From Desulforhopalus sp. (GTDB lineage: Bacteria > Desulfobacterota > Desulfobulbia > Desulfobulbales > Desulfocapsaceae): a stretch of DNA of 59,544 nt. The position numbers and the translations under genes are program-made. Below the pieces are notes generated by a model that made no database searches, was not told where the DNA came from, and saw only the letters and a program-made list of their open reading frames with translations. How positions within the stretch are numbered: the first letter of the stretch is position 1; the number at the start of each line of letters is the position of its first letter. The stretch is taken from contig JANJUM010000044.1 of the NCBI GenBank assembly GCA_024710585.1, positions 1 to 59,544 of the forward strand. The letters are read 5' to 3'. Below are positions 26,308-34,716 of this stretch, in pieces.

Positions 26308-27147
26308 GTGCTCTGCCGCACCTTCTGCCATATCCCGGGAATCGGCCACAAGCTCGAAAGGGAGTTGTGGCGGGCTGGGGTGACCTCCTGGGAGAGGTGG
26401 CGCAACCCGCCGCCTCTGCCGCTCTCGGCGGTCACCCGCCTCGAGGCGGAGCGGCTGCTGGCGCGCTCGGCCGAGGCGCTGACCGACGACCCCTCGTTCT
26501 TCACCAGCCGCCTGGAAAACGCCCAGAGCTGGCGCATCTTCCCCCAGTTCCGCGCGCGCACCGCCTACCTCGATATCGAGACCACCGGCCTCGGCGCGGA
26601 CAGCGCCATCACCACCATCGCCCTCTATGACGGCCGCGAGGTACAGACCTTCGTCAACGGCGACAACCTCGAAGACTTCATCGACGCCGTCGCCCCCTTC
26701 CAGGTGCTCGTCACCTATAACGGCAAGGGCTTCGACATCCCCTTCATCGAGCGCTACTTCCGCATTACCCTGACCCAGGCGCAGATCGACCTGCGTTTCG
26801 TCCTCGCCCGGCTGGGATTCAAGGGTGGTTTGAAAGGATGCGAGCGTATGCTCGGCCTGCACCGCGGCGCCCTCGACGGCGTCGACGGCCTCTTCGCCGT
26901 ACGACTCTGGCATGCCTACCGGCACAGTGGCGACGAGCGCTATCTGCACACCCTGCTCGCCTATAACGTCGAGGATACCGTCAATCTCGAGAGGCTGATG
27001 GTCGAGGCCTACAACCGCAACCTCGCCGCCACCCCCTTCACCGACGAGCTGCTGCCCTGCCCGCAGCCACCGCCCCTGCCCTTTTTCGCTGAGAGCGACT
27101 GCATAGCCGCCCTCGGCGGAGGCGTTGTTTCCCCAAGTAGGTATTGA
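26308..27147 (+). CDS. YprB-like RNase H-fold exonuclease
   Basis: A 279-residue protein with a GTG start 11 bases after the helicase stop. The catalytic acidic residues of the DnaQ/RNase_H_2 fold are seen in TAYLDIETTGLG (DxE), VTYNGKGFDIPFIERYF (Asp in the second motif) and LAYNVEDTVNLERL (third Asp). An N-terminal helical region (FCHIPGIGHKLERELWRAGV) resembles the helix-hairpin-like segment of YprB family members. It probably trims RNA or DNA 3' ends. Linkage to a DEAD-box helicase suggests joint RNA work. Confidence 0.85.
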   Translation: MLCRTFCHIPGIGHKLERELWRAGVTSWERWRNPPPLPLSAVTRLEAERLLARSAEALTDDPSFFTSRLENAQSWRIFPQFRARTAYLDIETTGLGADSAITTIALYDGREVQTFVNGDNLEDFIDAVAPFQVLVTYNGKGFDIPFIERYFRITLTQAQIDLRFVLARLGFKGGLKGCERMLGLHRGALDGVDGLFAVRLWHAYRHSGDERYLHTLLAYNVEDTVNLERLMVEAYNRNLAATPFTDELLPCPQPPPLPFFAESDCIAALGGGVVSPSRY

Positions 27148-27168
27148 CCCTTAGGAAGGCATTGATCC

Positions 27169-28089
27169 TTAGAGGTCGATCTCCATCCCCTCGGCAGCAA
27201 AAAACACCTCGGGCCCCTCAGGGCTGGCGGGACGGCAGAGGCTCACCGCCAGCTCGTCGAGCTGCTGGTCGGTACGGTCGGGGTCGTGGTGGAAGAGGGC
27301 CAGGCGCTTGACACCGGCGCGGGTGGCGGCGGCGATGGCATGTTCCATCGCGGTGTGCCCCCAGTTGACGCGCCCCTTGGCGTACTCGGCGGCGGTATAC
27401 TGGGCGTCGTGGATGAGCAGGTCGGCCCCGGCGAAGAACTGCTCGACGGCCAGGTTCTGCTCCACCGCCACCTCCTCCCCTTCCAGGGCCATGGCCTCGT
27501 CGTAGTCGGGGTGGCTGGGGTCGGTGATGAAGAGGTTGCGGAAAGGCTCGGTGTCATAGCAGGTGCACACCGAGACATTGTTATAGGTGAAGCGATAACC
27601 GAGGGCGGTGATGGGGTGGTTGATCAGCTTGGTGGTCAACATCAGGCCATCGCCCATATCGATGAGAGGCGTCTCCTTCAAGCGGATATACTCGATCTCC
27701 GAGGCGAGCTCGCCGAGATTGACCGGGAAATAGCGATACTTCATCTGCCCGCCGACCACGTCCTCGAGAGGGTCATCCTCGAAGGAGACCGGGCCGTGGA
27801 CCTTGAGCCGGGTGCCGGGGATATAGATGGGGGTGAAGAAGGGATACCCCATGATATGGTCCCAGTGGGTGTGCGAGAGGAAGATATCGGCGCGGATCGG
27901 CCCTTTAGGCAGATCGTGACCCATCATAAAGTTGCCGAGAGGGCGGATGCCGGAGCCTGCGTCGACGATCACCAGACGGCCCGCCTCCCCCACGCGCAGC
28001 TCGATACAAGCGGTATTGCCGCCATACTTCTGGGTCTTGGCCCCCGGACTGGGAATCGACCCCCGCACCCCCCAGAAACGCACCTTCAT
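27169..28089 (-). CDS. MBL-fold metal-dependent hydrolase (phosphodiesterase-like)
   Basis: A 306-residue metallo-beta-lactamase-fold protein starting MKVRFWGVRGSIPSPG, typical of the RNase Z / PhnP / cyclic-nucleotide-phosphodiesterase-like branch. Metal ligands are visible in LSHTHWDHIMG (HxHxDH), TALGYRFTYNNVSVCTCYDT (the position of the Asp/His ligand), LIHDAQYTAAEY, WGHTAMEHA and LALFHHDPDRTD. ATG 28089 has AAGGGTGG just upstream. Function is not assignable beyond hydrolase. The next gene on the same strand is an HDOD protein, 101 bases upstream. Confidence 0.85.
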   Translation of the reverse strand: MKVRFWGVRGSIPSPGAKTQKYGGNTACIELRVGEAGRLVIVDAGSGIRPLGNFMMGHDLPKGPIRADIFLSHTHWDHIMGYPFFTPIYIPGTRLKVHGPVSFEDDPLEDVVGGQMKYRYFPVNLGELASEIEYIRLKETPLIDMGDGLMLTTKLINHPITALGYRFTYNNVSVCTCYDTEPFRNLFITDPSHPDYDEAMALEGEEVAVEQNLAVEQFFAGADLLIHDAQYTAAEYAKGRVNWGHTAMEHAIAAATRAGVKRLALFHHDPDRTDQQLDELAVSLCRPASPEGPEVFFAAEGMEIDL

Positions 28090-28189
28090 CGCCACCCTTC
28101 TCCCTCCCCTCACGACAGCACCAACCGCTCAACGCCAGAGCCTCGCGAGCCCTGCGCTCACCGTGAAACGGGTCAGACCCGGTTCCTTC

Positions 28190-29050
28190 CTAAAGATTGA
28201 GAAACACCTCCGCCTTGCGGATCTCCTCCACCACCCGGGAGCCGATGCCGCAGAACTCCTCAGGGCTGAGACCGACCTGCCGGCGCAGCTTTTCCAGCTC
28301 GCTTTCCCGTGGAAAGGGGTCGCCGGCATAGCCGTGGTCGAAGACATTGGTGTAGATGTTGCCCAGCGCCACCAGGGAGATCTTTTCGGCCAGGTCGCCC
28401 TGGAGCCGCTCGCAGCGGTGATGGTTGCCGATGCAGATGGTGATCATCTCGTTGAGCTTCCACTTCTCGGCGATCATCAGGCCCACCTCCTGGTGGTCGA
28501 TGCCCATGACGTCGAGCTCGACCTCGTGCAGGGGCAGCTGCTCGAACTTGGCGATGTTGAGGGCCTCGATGTAGTCGTCGCCGAAGGGGACCTTGCCGAG
28601 GTCGTGCAGCAACCCGGCGAGGAAGAGCTCCTCGCGCTCCATCACCGGCACCCCCTTGACTTCGCCGAGGAGCTTGGCGCTGACTCCGGCACCGATGGAG
28701 TGCGCCCAGAACTTGGTGGTCGGCAGCGCCCGCGACTTCTTCACTCCGGCGACGGTGCGGATGATGGCCGTGCTCAGCGCCATGTTCTTGACGGTGTTCA
28801 TGCCGAGCATGGTGATCGCCCTGGTCAGCGAGGTGACCTTGTTGACCAGGGAATAGTAGGCCGAATTGATCAGCTTGAGGACCTGGCCGGCGAGCACCGG
28901 GTCCAGCGAGATGACGCGGTTGAGCTCGTTCGGCGAGGCATCGGTGCGGCTGCAGATCTCCATCACCTTGCCGACGGTGGTCGACAGGCTGGGCATCTTG
29001 TCGATGAACTTCTCGATCTCCTGCCGCTGTTTGTCGCGCTGGGACGCCAT
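28190..29050 (-). CDS. HDOD domain signalling protein
   Basis: A 286-residue stand-alone HDOD protein. The domain covers about residues 13-215: PSLSTTVGKVMEICSR, SPNELNRVISLDPVLAGQVL, KLINSAYYSLVNKVTSLTRA, ITMLGMNTVKNMALSTAIIR, FLAGLLHDLGK, DHQEVGLMIAEKW. The HD-type LLHDLGK is present, but HDOD proteins generally lack phosphohydrolase activity and act as scaffolds in motility, c-di-GMP and DNA-damage signalling. No partner domain is fused. A good sigma-70-type promoter lies just upstream (29104-29132). Confidence 0.92.
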   Translation of the reverse strand: MASQRDKQRQEIEKFIDKMPSLSTTVGKVMEICSRTDASPNELNRVISLDPVLAGQVLKLINSAYYSLVNKVTSLTRAITMLGMNTVKNMALSTAIIRTVAGVKKSRALPTTKFWAHSIGAGVSAKLLGEVKGVPVMEREELFLAGLLHDLGKVPFGDDYIEALNIAKFEQLPLHEVELDVMGIDHQEVGLMIAEKWKLNEMITICIGNHHRCERLQGDLAEKISLVALGNIYTNVFDHGYAGDPFPRESELEKLRRQVGLSPEEFCGIGSRVVEEIRKAEVFLNL

Positions 29051-29103
29051 CTTCGTTCAACCTGCCCAAGGCATTGATGAAAAAAATCGCCAAATATCCG
29101 ACT

Positions 29104-29132
29104 ATTGTAGCCAAAGACCGGGCGAAGGTCAA
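29104..29132 (-). promoter_or_regulatory. Sigma-70-type promoter of the HDOD gene
   Basis: Read on the minus strand, TTGACC (29132-29127) and TACAAT (29109-29104) are separated by exactly 17 bases, some 54 bases upstream of the HDOD start codon. The TCTTTGGCTACAA around the -10 box recurs upstream of the ABC importer genes (about 5668-5680), but there the -35 box is poor. Confidence 0.65.
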
Positions 29133-29149
29133 GGACGGAACCTCCGTGC

Positions 29150-29935
29150 TTAAACTCCCCTGCCCGGCCCCTCGGTCCCTCTGCAGAAACGCACCGCCTC
29201 GGCATAGGCGAGGCCGCTGCCGCCAAATATGTCGAGGGCGCTGCCGACGGTGACATGCAGCCGGCCCCCGCCGGCCTGCTGGAGGGTGCGCAGGTCGCCG
29301 AGATCACGAACGCCGCCGGCGTAGGTGGTGGGCAGCGGCGTCCAGAGGGCAAGGCGTTCCACCAGGTCGATCTCGATGCCCTGGCAGCGGCCCTCGACAT
29401 CGGCGGCGTGAATGAGGAACTCGCAGCAGTATTCGGCCAGGTGCTCAAGCACCTCGGGTGAAACGGCCACCTCGGTGAACTTCTGCCAGCGGTCGGTGAC
29501 GATGAAATACTGGTCGCCCCGGCGCCGGCAGCTCAGATCGAGCACCAGGCGTTCCCGCCCGACCAGATCGCGCACCTGGCAGAGGCGCTCCATGTCGATG
29601 CGGCCATTGCGAAAGACATAGGAGGTGACGATCACCGCCGCCGCGCCGCGCTCGAGCCAGGACACGCAGTTGTCGGCGGTGATGCCGCCGCCCACCTGCA
29701 TGCCCCCCGGCCAGGCGGCCAGCGCCTCGCCGGCGGCCTGCTCGTTACCCGGACCGAGCATGATGATATGCCCGCCAGTCAGCTTGTCGGAGCGATACAG
29801 CTCGGCATACCATGACGGCGGCTTGTCAGCGACGAAATTGGTGCGGACCGCCTCGGGCGCCTCGTCGGAGAGGGTCGAGCCGACGATCTGCTTGACCAGG
29901 CCCTGGTGCAGGTCGATGCAGGGTCGAAATTCCAT
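29150..29935 (-). CDS. hisA: HisA, eukaryotic (HIS6)-type ProFAR isomerase
   Basis: A 261-residue TIM-barrel isomerase of histidine synthesis, converting ProFAR to PRFAR. Its sequence follows the fungal/plant HIS6 pattern rather than usual bacterial HisA: FRPCIDLHQGLVKQIVGSTL, HIIMLGPGNEQAAGEALAAW, QVGGGITADNCVSWLERGA, VLDLSCRRRGDQYFIVTDRW, FLIHAADVEGRCQGIEIDLV, TYAGGVRDLGDL, and GSALDIFGG. The catalytic Asp in PCIDLH and the Asp in HAADVEG match the HisA pair. No other his gene is adjacent, so it stands apart from a his operon. The flanking genes on the same strand are the RecA/KaiC-like gene and the HDOD gene. Confidence 0.9.
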   Translation of the reverse strand: MEFRPCIDLHQGLVKQIVGSTLSDEAPEAVRTNFVADKPPSWYAELYRSDKLTGGHIIMLGPGNEQAAGEALAAWPGGMQVGGGITADNCVSWLERGAAAVIVTSYVFRNGRIDMERLCQVRDLVGRERLVLDLSCRRRGDQYFIVTDRWQKFTEVAVSPEVLEHLAEYCCEFLIHAADVEGRCQGIEIDLVERLALWTPLPTTYAGGVRDLGDLRTLQQAGGGRLHVTVGSALDIFGGSGLAYAEAVRFCRGTEGPGRGV

Positions 29936-29950
29936 GAATCGTTCCCCAAT

Positions 29951-29987
29951 AAAAAAAGCGGGCTGCCGTCTCCGGGCATCCCGCTTT
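29951..29987 (-). terminator. Rho-independent terminator after the RecA/KaiC-like gene
   Basis: On the minus strand AAAGCGGG (29987-29980) pairs with CCCGCTTT (29962-29955), enclosing an 17-base GC-rich loop, and is followed by a U-run (29954-29951 and beyond). It lies between the RecA/KaiC-like gene and hisA, so hisA probably has its own promoter. Confidence 0.8.
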
Positions 29988-30028
29988 CTCGAGTCTTGCG
30001 ACGATACCGCCCCGCTGGCGGTGGTCGC

Positions 30029-30724
30029 TCAGGCCTTCTTGATGAGCATCGTCGACGGGTCGAGCATCAGCGTGGTGCCCGGGTCGAGCTTGCAGGAATC
30101 GCACTTGACGATGTCGAGCTTCATGGCGTCACCCACCGGTTTGATGAGCAGCACCGTCTCAAAGAGGCTGTCGACCTCGTGGCAGGGGGCGGGCACCCCG
30201 TTGGCGCTGACTCGCTGGTCTTCGCGATGGCTGACCGCCGAGAACCAGATCATCTTCAGGCCGCGGTCGTTCATGAACTTGCGCAGGCCCTCGAGGGACT
30301 CCCGGCTGTTCTCGGCGAAGTTATAGCCGTCGATGATCAGGCATTCCGGCTTGTAGATGTTCTGCTTGACGAGGTCGTCGAGCCGCTCCTCGAGCAGGGC
30401 CTTGCTGAAAGAGCTCTCCTTGAAGGTCATGATCATGCGGTTCTTCATGATCTCGGGGATGGACTCGAGCTTCTCGCCGTCGGTGAGCAGCGAGAGAATA
30501 TCGTCGTACCAGGCGCGGGTCTTGTCGATACCCTCGCCGATGGAGACATGGAGGACCTTGTTGCCGAGGAGCATGCAGTCGAGGGCGAACTGCACCAGGA
30601 TGGCGGTTTTGCCAAGGCCGGCCCTGGCCATGACCAGGCCCATCATCGCCTGAACGCCGCTGGTTTTTTCTTCGAGCCCGAGGGCGCGAAGGGGATTATT
30701 GACGACAAACTCGCTATTTTCCAT
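30029..30724 (-). CDS. RecA/KaiC-like P-loop ATPase, function unknown
   Basis: A 231-residue single-domain ATPase. Walker A is MARAGLGKTAILVQFALDC (about residues 32-50), then GNKVLHVSIGEGIDKTRAWY, as in RecA/DnaB/KaiC relatives where an acidic residue follows beta-2. Walker B is ECLIIDGYNF, with MIWFSAVSHRED as the next strand. The C-terminus is short, with no second KaiC domain and no autophosphorylation segment, so a clock function is not implied. ATG 30724 has GAGAGG upstream. It follows the EF-G gene by 106 bases on the same strand, and a terminator ends the unit. Confidence 0.75.
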   Translation of the reverse strand: MENSEFVVNNPLRALGLEEKTSGVQAMMGLVMARAGLGKTAILVQFALDCMLLGNKVLHVSIGEGIDKTRAWYDDILSLLTDGEKLESIPEIMKNRMIMTFKESSFSKALLEERLDDLVKQNIYKPECLIIDGYNFAENSRESLEGLRKFMNDRGLKMIWFSAVSHREDQRVSANGVPAPCHEVDSLFETVLLIKPVGDAMKLDIVKCDSCKLDPGTTLMLDPSTMLIKKA

Positions 30725-30830
30725 GAGTGTACACCTCTCTTGATTTCCTGTCACGCGGCGCCGCCGCAGCCGGCCGGGCGGGAGCGCCGTCCCGGCTGTA
30801 TTGTTGTTGTAGTCAATTGCCCTGGCGATT

Positions 30831-32915
30831 TCAAGCGTTCTTTCGCTCTGCCTGATAGGCCTTGACGAGCTGCTCGCCGACACCCTTGGGGACCGGCTTA
30901 AAGGTTGCGAATTCCATGGTAAATTCGGCTTTTCCCTGGGTAAGCGAGCGCAGCACCGTCGAGTACCCGAACATCTCCGACAGCGGCACCTCGGCCTCGA
31001 CCACCGAATAACTGCCTTCCTCGGTGGTGCCAATGATCATGCCGCGGCGCTGGTTGATCGAGCCCATGACCGCGCCCTGGAACTCTGTGGGCCCCTCCAC
31101 CGCCACTTTCATGATCGGCTCGAGGATGATCGGCTTGGCCTTGAGGTAGCCCTCCTTGAAGGCACCGATGGCCGCCAGCTGAAAGGCAATGTCGGAGGAG
31201 TCCACCGTGTGGTAGGCGCCGTCGTTGATGACGCAGCGCACCCCGGTGATGGTGGCGCCGCACAGGGAGCCTTTCTCGAGGCTCTTGCGGAAACCTTTCT
31301 CGCAGGAGCTGATGAACTCGCGGGGGATGACGCCGCCGACGATGCTGTCGACAAACTCGAATTCGCCGTCCTCCATGGGCTCCATATAGCCGGCGACACG
31401 ACCATACTGGCCGGAACCGCCGGTCTGCTTCTTATGGGTGTAGTTGAACTCGGCACGCTGCGAGATGGTCTCTCGATAGGCCACCTGAGGCGCCCCGACT
31501 TCGACCAGGGCATTATACTCCCGCTTCATGCGCTCGACATAGACCTCGAGATGCAGTTCGCCCATACCGGAGATGATGGTCTCGCCGGTCTCGTGGTCGA
31601 CGTAGGACTTGAAGGTGGGGTCCTCCTTGGTGAAGCGGTTCAAGGCTTTCGACATATTGATCTGCGCCTTGTTGTCCTTGGGGATGATGGCCAGGGAGAT
31701 GACCGGCTCGGGGATGTGCATCGAGGTCATCGAGCAACTGATTTCCTCGGAAGTGAAAGTGTCACCCGAGGCGCAATCGACACCGAAGAGGGCGACGATG
31801 TCGCCGGAGCCGCAGGACTCGATCTCCTCCATTTCGTTGGCGTGCATACGGCAGAGGCGGCCGATCTTGGTCTTCTTGCCGGTGCGGTTGTTATAAACCG
31901 TGTCCCCCTTGGCCAGCTTGCCCTGGTAGGTGCGGATATAGGTGAGCTGGCCGTAGCGCCCGTCCTCGAGCTTGAAGGCGAGCATGATCAGCGGGTCGTC
32001 GGGGTTGTTGCTGACGGCGAATTCCTTCTCGTTGTCCTTAAGGTCGAGCGCCATGTTGGTGACGTCGGTGGGGCAGGGCAGGTAGCGCTCGACGGCATCG
32101 AGCAGCAACTGCACGCCCTTGTTCTTATAGGCCGAGCCCATCAACACCGGGGTGAACTGCAGGCTGAGGGTGCCTTTGCGGATGGCGTCGTAGATGACCT
32201 GCTCATCGATATCACCGCCTTCGAGGACCGCCTCCATCAGCTCCTCGGAGAACATCGACACCTCTTCGAGCAGCGCCTCGCGCTTCTCCTCGGCCACCGC
32301 CTGCATGTCGGCGGGGATCTCCTTGGCGATGATCTCTTCGCCATTGGGGCCCTCGAAGTAAATGGCCTTCATGGATATCAGGTCGACCATGCCCTTGAGA
32401 TCGCTCTCCAGGCCGATGGGCATCTGCAGCATATGGGCGTTGAGGTCGAGCTTTTCACGCAACTGCCGGGTGACCTTCTCCGGGTTGGCGCCGGTGCGGT
32501 CGCACTTGTTGACAAAGGCGATTCGCGGCACGTTGTAGCGGGTCATCTGACGGTTGACGGTGATCGACTGCGACTGCACCCCCCCGACCGAACAGAGGAC
32601 GAGGATCGCCCCGTCAAGGACGCGCAGGGCGCGCTCCACCTCGACGGTGAAGTCGACATGGCCGGGGGTGTCGATGATGTTGATGCTGATGTTCTTCCAC
32701 GAACAATAGGTGGCCGCCGACTGGATGGTGATGCCGCGCTCCTTTTCCAGTTCCATGGAGTCCATCTTCGCCCCAACCCCGTCCTTGCCGCGCACCTCGT
32801 GAATGGCATGGATTCGCTTGGTGTAGAAAAGGATGCGCTCGGTCAGAGTGGTCTTGCCGGAGTCGATATGAGCGCTGATGCCTATGTTTCGTACTTTCGA
32901 TAAATCTTTGTTCAT
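30831..32915 (-). CDS. fusA: Elongation factor G (AHIDSGKTT type)
   Basis: A 694-residue translation GTPase. G motifs: AHIDSGKTT (G1), ERGITI (G2), DTPGHVDF (G3), NKCDRTGA (G4). Domains II-V follow in order, with domain IV signatures [13 protein letters not shown] and [14 protein letters not shown], and domain [21 protein letters not shown]. The Ser in AHIDSGKTT in place of the usual Ala is typical of the spdEFG1/mitochondrial EFG1 branch found in spirochaetes, planctomycetes and deltaproteobacteria. It catalyses ribosomal translocation. ATG 32915 is selected (GAGG ten bases upstream); the upstream extension is unconserved. It stands outside a str operon and has a structured leader with a terminator hairpin. 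Confidence 0.95.
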   Translation of the reverse strand: MNKDLSKVRNIGISAHIDSGKTTLTERILFYTKRIHAIHEVRGKDGVGAKMDSMELEKERGITIQSAATYCSWKNISINIIDTPGHVDFTVEVERALRVLDGAILVLCSVGGVQSQSITVNRQMTRYNVPRIAFVNKCDRTGANPEKVTRQLREKLDLNAHMLQMPIGLESDLKGMVDLISMKAIYFEGPNGEEIIAKEIPADMQAVAEEKREALLEEVSMFSEELMEAVLEGGDIDEQVIYDAIRKGTLSLQFTPVLMGSAYKNKGVQLLLDAVERYLPCPTDVTNMALDLKDNEKEFAVSNNPDDPLIMLAFKLEDGRYGQLTYIRTYQGKLAKGDTVYNNRTGKKTKIGRLCRMHANEMEEIESCGSGDIVALFGVDCASGDTFTSEEISCSMTSMHIPEPVISLAIIPKDNKAQINMSKALNRFTKEDPTFKSYVDHETGETIISGMGELHLEVYVERMKREYNALVEVGAPQVAYRETISQRAEFNYTHKKQTGGSGQYGRVAGYMEPMEDGEFEFVDSIVGGVIPREFISSCEKGFRKSLEKGSLCGATITGVRCVINDGAYHTVDSSDIAFQLAAIGAFKEGYLKAKPIILEPIMKVAVEGPTEFQGAVMGSINQRRGMIIGTTEEGSYSVVEAEVPLSEMFGYSTVLRSLTQGKAEFTMEFATFKPVPKGVGEQLVKAYQAERKNA

Positions 32916-32981
32916 TTCTGCTGTCCTCTGCGTCGACAGAGGCCGGAAAACCCGACCCCGCATCCTGTAGGCTGTGAAAAC

Positions 32982-33109
32982 AAAAAAACAGGGAGTCGCA
33001 GTCGGTTGCAACTCCTGCATCAACTGAACCGATTCAAACGAATCGATGAACCGATACCTCACCCGCCCCGGCGAAAGTTGAGGCGAAGAGAATTTTTCCT
33101 TACGGAAAA
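32982..33109 (-). ncRNA. Structured leader / attenuator candidate upstream of EF-G
   Basis: Read on the minus strand, three stems follow one another. First is TTTTCC-GTAA-GGAAAA with a GNRA loop (33109-33094). Second is CGATTC-GTTT-GAATCG (33045-33030), flanked by two copies of ATCGGTTCA. Third is a ten-pair stem (CAGG-AGTTGC with GCGACT-C-CCTG, 33017-32989) followed by seven U (32988-32982), a good intrinsic terminator. It ends 66 bases before the EF-G start codon and no gene lies upstream on this strand, so it may be an attenuator or a small RNA. Confidence 0.5.
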
Positions 33110-33803
33110 CTCAAGGCTTGCGGCGCGGCAGCTGCCCGGGACCGAGGAATGGCGATCATTGGGATGACCTTCCCCGTCAGAACGACGCCGACACCCTGCG
33201 AGATAGGCGACGAGATGAAAACACACTCGAGACTGGCCCGAAGATCTCGTCCATAGAACCAAGAACCACATATATTACACAAGACTGTCGTTTTCTGCCA
33301 GCACAAAATAACGGAAATGCGCTTTTTTCTCGCCACCGCTAGCGCCCGGCCCCGGTGGCAGGTGGCCGAATTCGACCATACCCGCAACGAACATGAATCC
33401 CCCGCGTCGGACAGGAAGAAAGATGGGCGATGCGCCCGTTCCGTTTGCTCCCCCTTGAGAGTTTGCAGTGGCGAACGTTCGGAGAAAAATAGGTTTTGAT
33501 GAGGAAAACGTTTTTCGTTGAGGAAGGGGCAAGACAATGACCACTTGGCGCCGATGACTGCGGGCCATGGCCGTAGAGTGGAGAATGCAGCTCGCCCACC
33601 GTGTGCTTCGAGGGACAAGGAAATGTCAGATATAAATCTGACTGTTGATAGATAATGCAACTCACCTCACAGTGCAATCCTGCAGTAGACCACGACGACG
33701 AAAGGGGCAAAGTTGCTATGCCAATACATTAAAGCCCCACCACAATCTATTAATCGTAAATATGCGGAATAGTACTTATCTGCTTGTTATTTATACTGAT
33801 ATG

Positions 33804-33832
33804 TTGACACGACACACAGTATTTGATAGTTA
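33804..33832 (+). promoter_or_regulatory. Candidate sigma-70 promoter for the minor pilin operon
   Basis: A perfect TTGACA (33804-33809) is followed after 17 bases by TAGTTA (33827-33832) in an AT-rich stretch, about 290 bases before the first pilin gene. The -10 box is weak, and a long leader would result. Confidence 0.4.
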
Positions 33833-34122
33833 TACATTTGTATTTTTGTCATCAACATCAACGCCGTAACACATCTAAAGAAACAACAAGAGCACAAAGT
33901 TTATCAAGACAGCTGGAATACTGTATCAACGTGTTATTTTATAAACTCGAATAACACAGCACCTCAACCGAAACCGCACCTGCAAATGTAGCACGAACGC
34001 CGAATAAGTATCGTGTTCCGGGCATGGCCACTCCTGCCTCGCCAACCACTGACGGAACGTCATATTTCGTAAAAAAAATTCTCGCGGCCCTCAAAAGGGT
34101 GTTGAGCAGCCTCCACTCTCCC

Positions 34123-34695
34123 ATGAAAAGCCGAATGTCAACTTTCCGTGCCCCCTGGGCAACCAAAGTATTCCATGCCATTTCAAAGCCTTACGGATTC
34201 ACACTAGTTGAACTCCTCACCATCGTTGCCCTGATCGGAATTCTTGCCGCGATAGGAACACCGGCATTCAAAGCCATGATCGACAACAGTCGCCTGAGGG
34301 GGGCATCTCAGGAACTGCTGTCCAACATGCAATTCATCCGCACCGAAGCCATGAAGCGTAACCGCAACGTCGTCGTCTCCTTTGCCCCGGTCAACTGTGT
34401 TCCAACCGTGCCAAGCGGTGGGGGAAGCTACACGATGTTTATCGATGATGGCAGCGGCGCATCGCCGGCTGATGCCAAGAACAACGTTCGCGATGGCGCG
34501 GAACTGATCTTACGAACTGGCTCTATGCCCTCAGGCACGAGCCTCTGCGGAGAGACGTTCATCGGCACCACGACAGGTTTTCTGCCTTCCGGATTCCCCA
34601 TCGGCCTGAACGGCGGGCAGGTGACGCTTCGCAACATACAGGCCAGATCCCATACTCTGACTCTGACCGCGGCAGGAGCCATGTCACTCGATTAA
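34123..34695 (+). CDS. fimT: GspH/FimT-type minor pilin
   Basis: About 190 residues. A type IV prepilin leader ends at G|FTLVELLTIVALIGILAAIG, with Glu at +5. Behind the hydrophobic helix comes TPAFKAMIDNSRLRGASQEL, typical of FimT/GspH, and a beta-rich C-terminal domain with two cysteines. From ATG 34123 the leader is 25 residues, a normal length. ATG 34138 would give 20; the frame is open further upstream to 34024. It is processed by PilD-type peptidase and incorporated as a minor pseudopilin priming fibre assembly. It is the first gene of a five-gene operon. Confidence 0.85.
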   Translation: MKSRMSTFRAPWATKVFHAISKPYGFTLVELLTIVALIGILAAIGTPAFKAMIDNSRLRGASQELLSNMQFIRTEAMKRNRNVVVSFAPVNCVPTVPSGGGSYTMFIDDGSGASPADAKNNVRDGAELILRTGSMPSGTSLCGETFIGTTTGFLPSGFPIGLNGGQVTLRNIQARSHTLTLTAAGAMSLD

Positions 34696-34716
34696 ACCAG
34701 CGAGACGGACGAGATC

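Larger units (their letters stand above)
32916..34122. other. 1.2-kb gene-free region between EF-G and pilin operon
   Basis: No convincing protein gene. The left part holds the EF-G leader (hairpins 32982-33109). A palindrome GTCAGAT-ATAA-ATCTGAC lies at 33625-33642. Sequence from about 33600 to 34000 becomes strongly AT-rich and carries a candidate promoter for the pilin operon (33804-33832). Several short frames exist but lack family resemblance and ribosome-binding sites. Confidence 0.55.

Noticed and set aside
30029-30724. Circadian clock KaiC
   Set aside because: Only one short RecA-like domain, without the second domain or autophosphorylation segment; labelled only as RecA/KaiC-like.
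31209-32903. 564-codon plus-strand frame opposite EF-G
   Set aside because: Antisense to a textbook EF-G; composition typical of reverse-complement translation.
33560-33600. Stretch resembling part of the ATL gene (GTGGGC...CTCCACTC.ACGGCCA)
   Set aside because: Similarity is limited to about 30 bases with several mismatches, and the reading frame does not continue as an MGMT fold. Probably chance.
33960-34123. Cyclic-di-GMP (GEMM) riboswitch ahead of the pilin operon
   Set aside because: I looked for the conserved GGAAA-type, GCAAA and tetraloop-receptor segments on both strands and found none.
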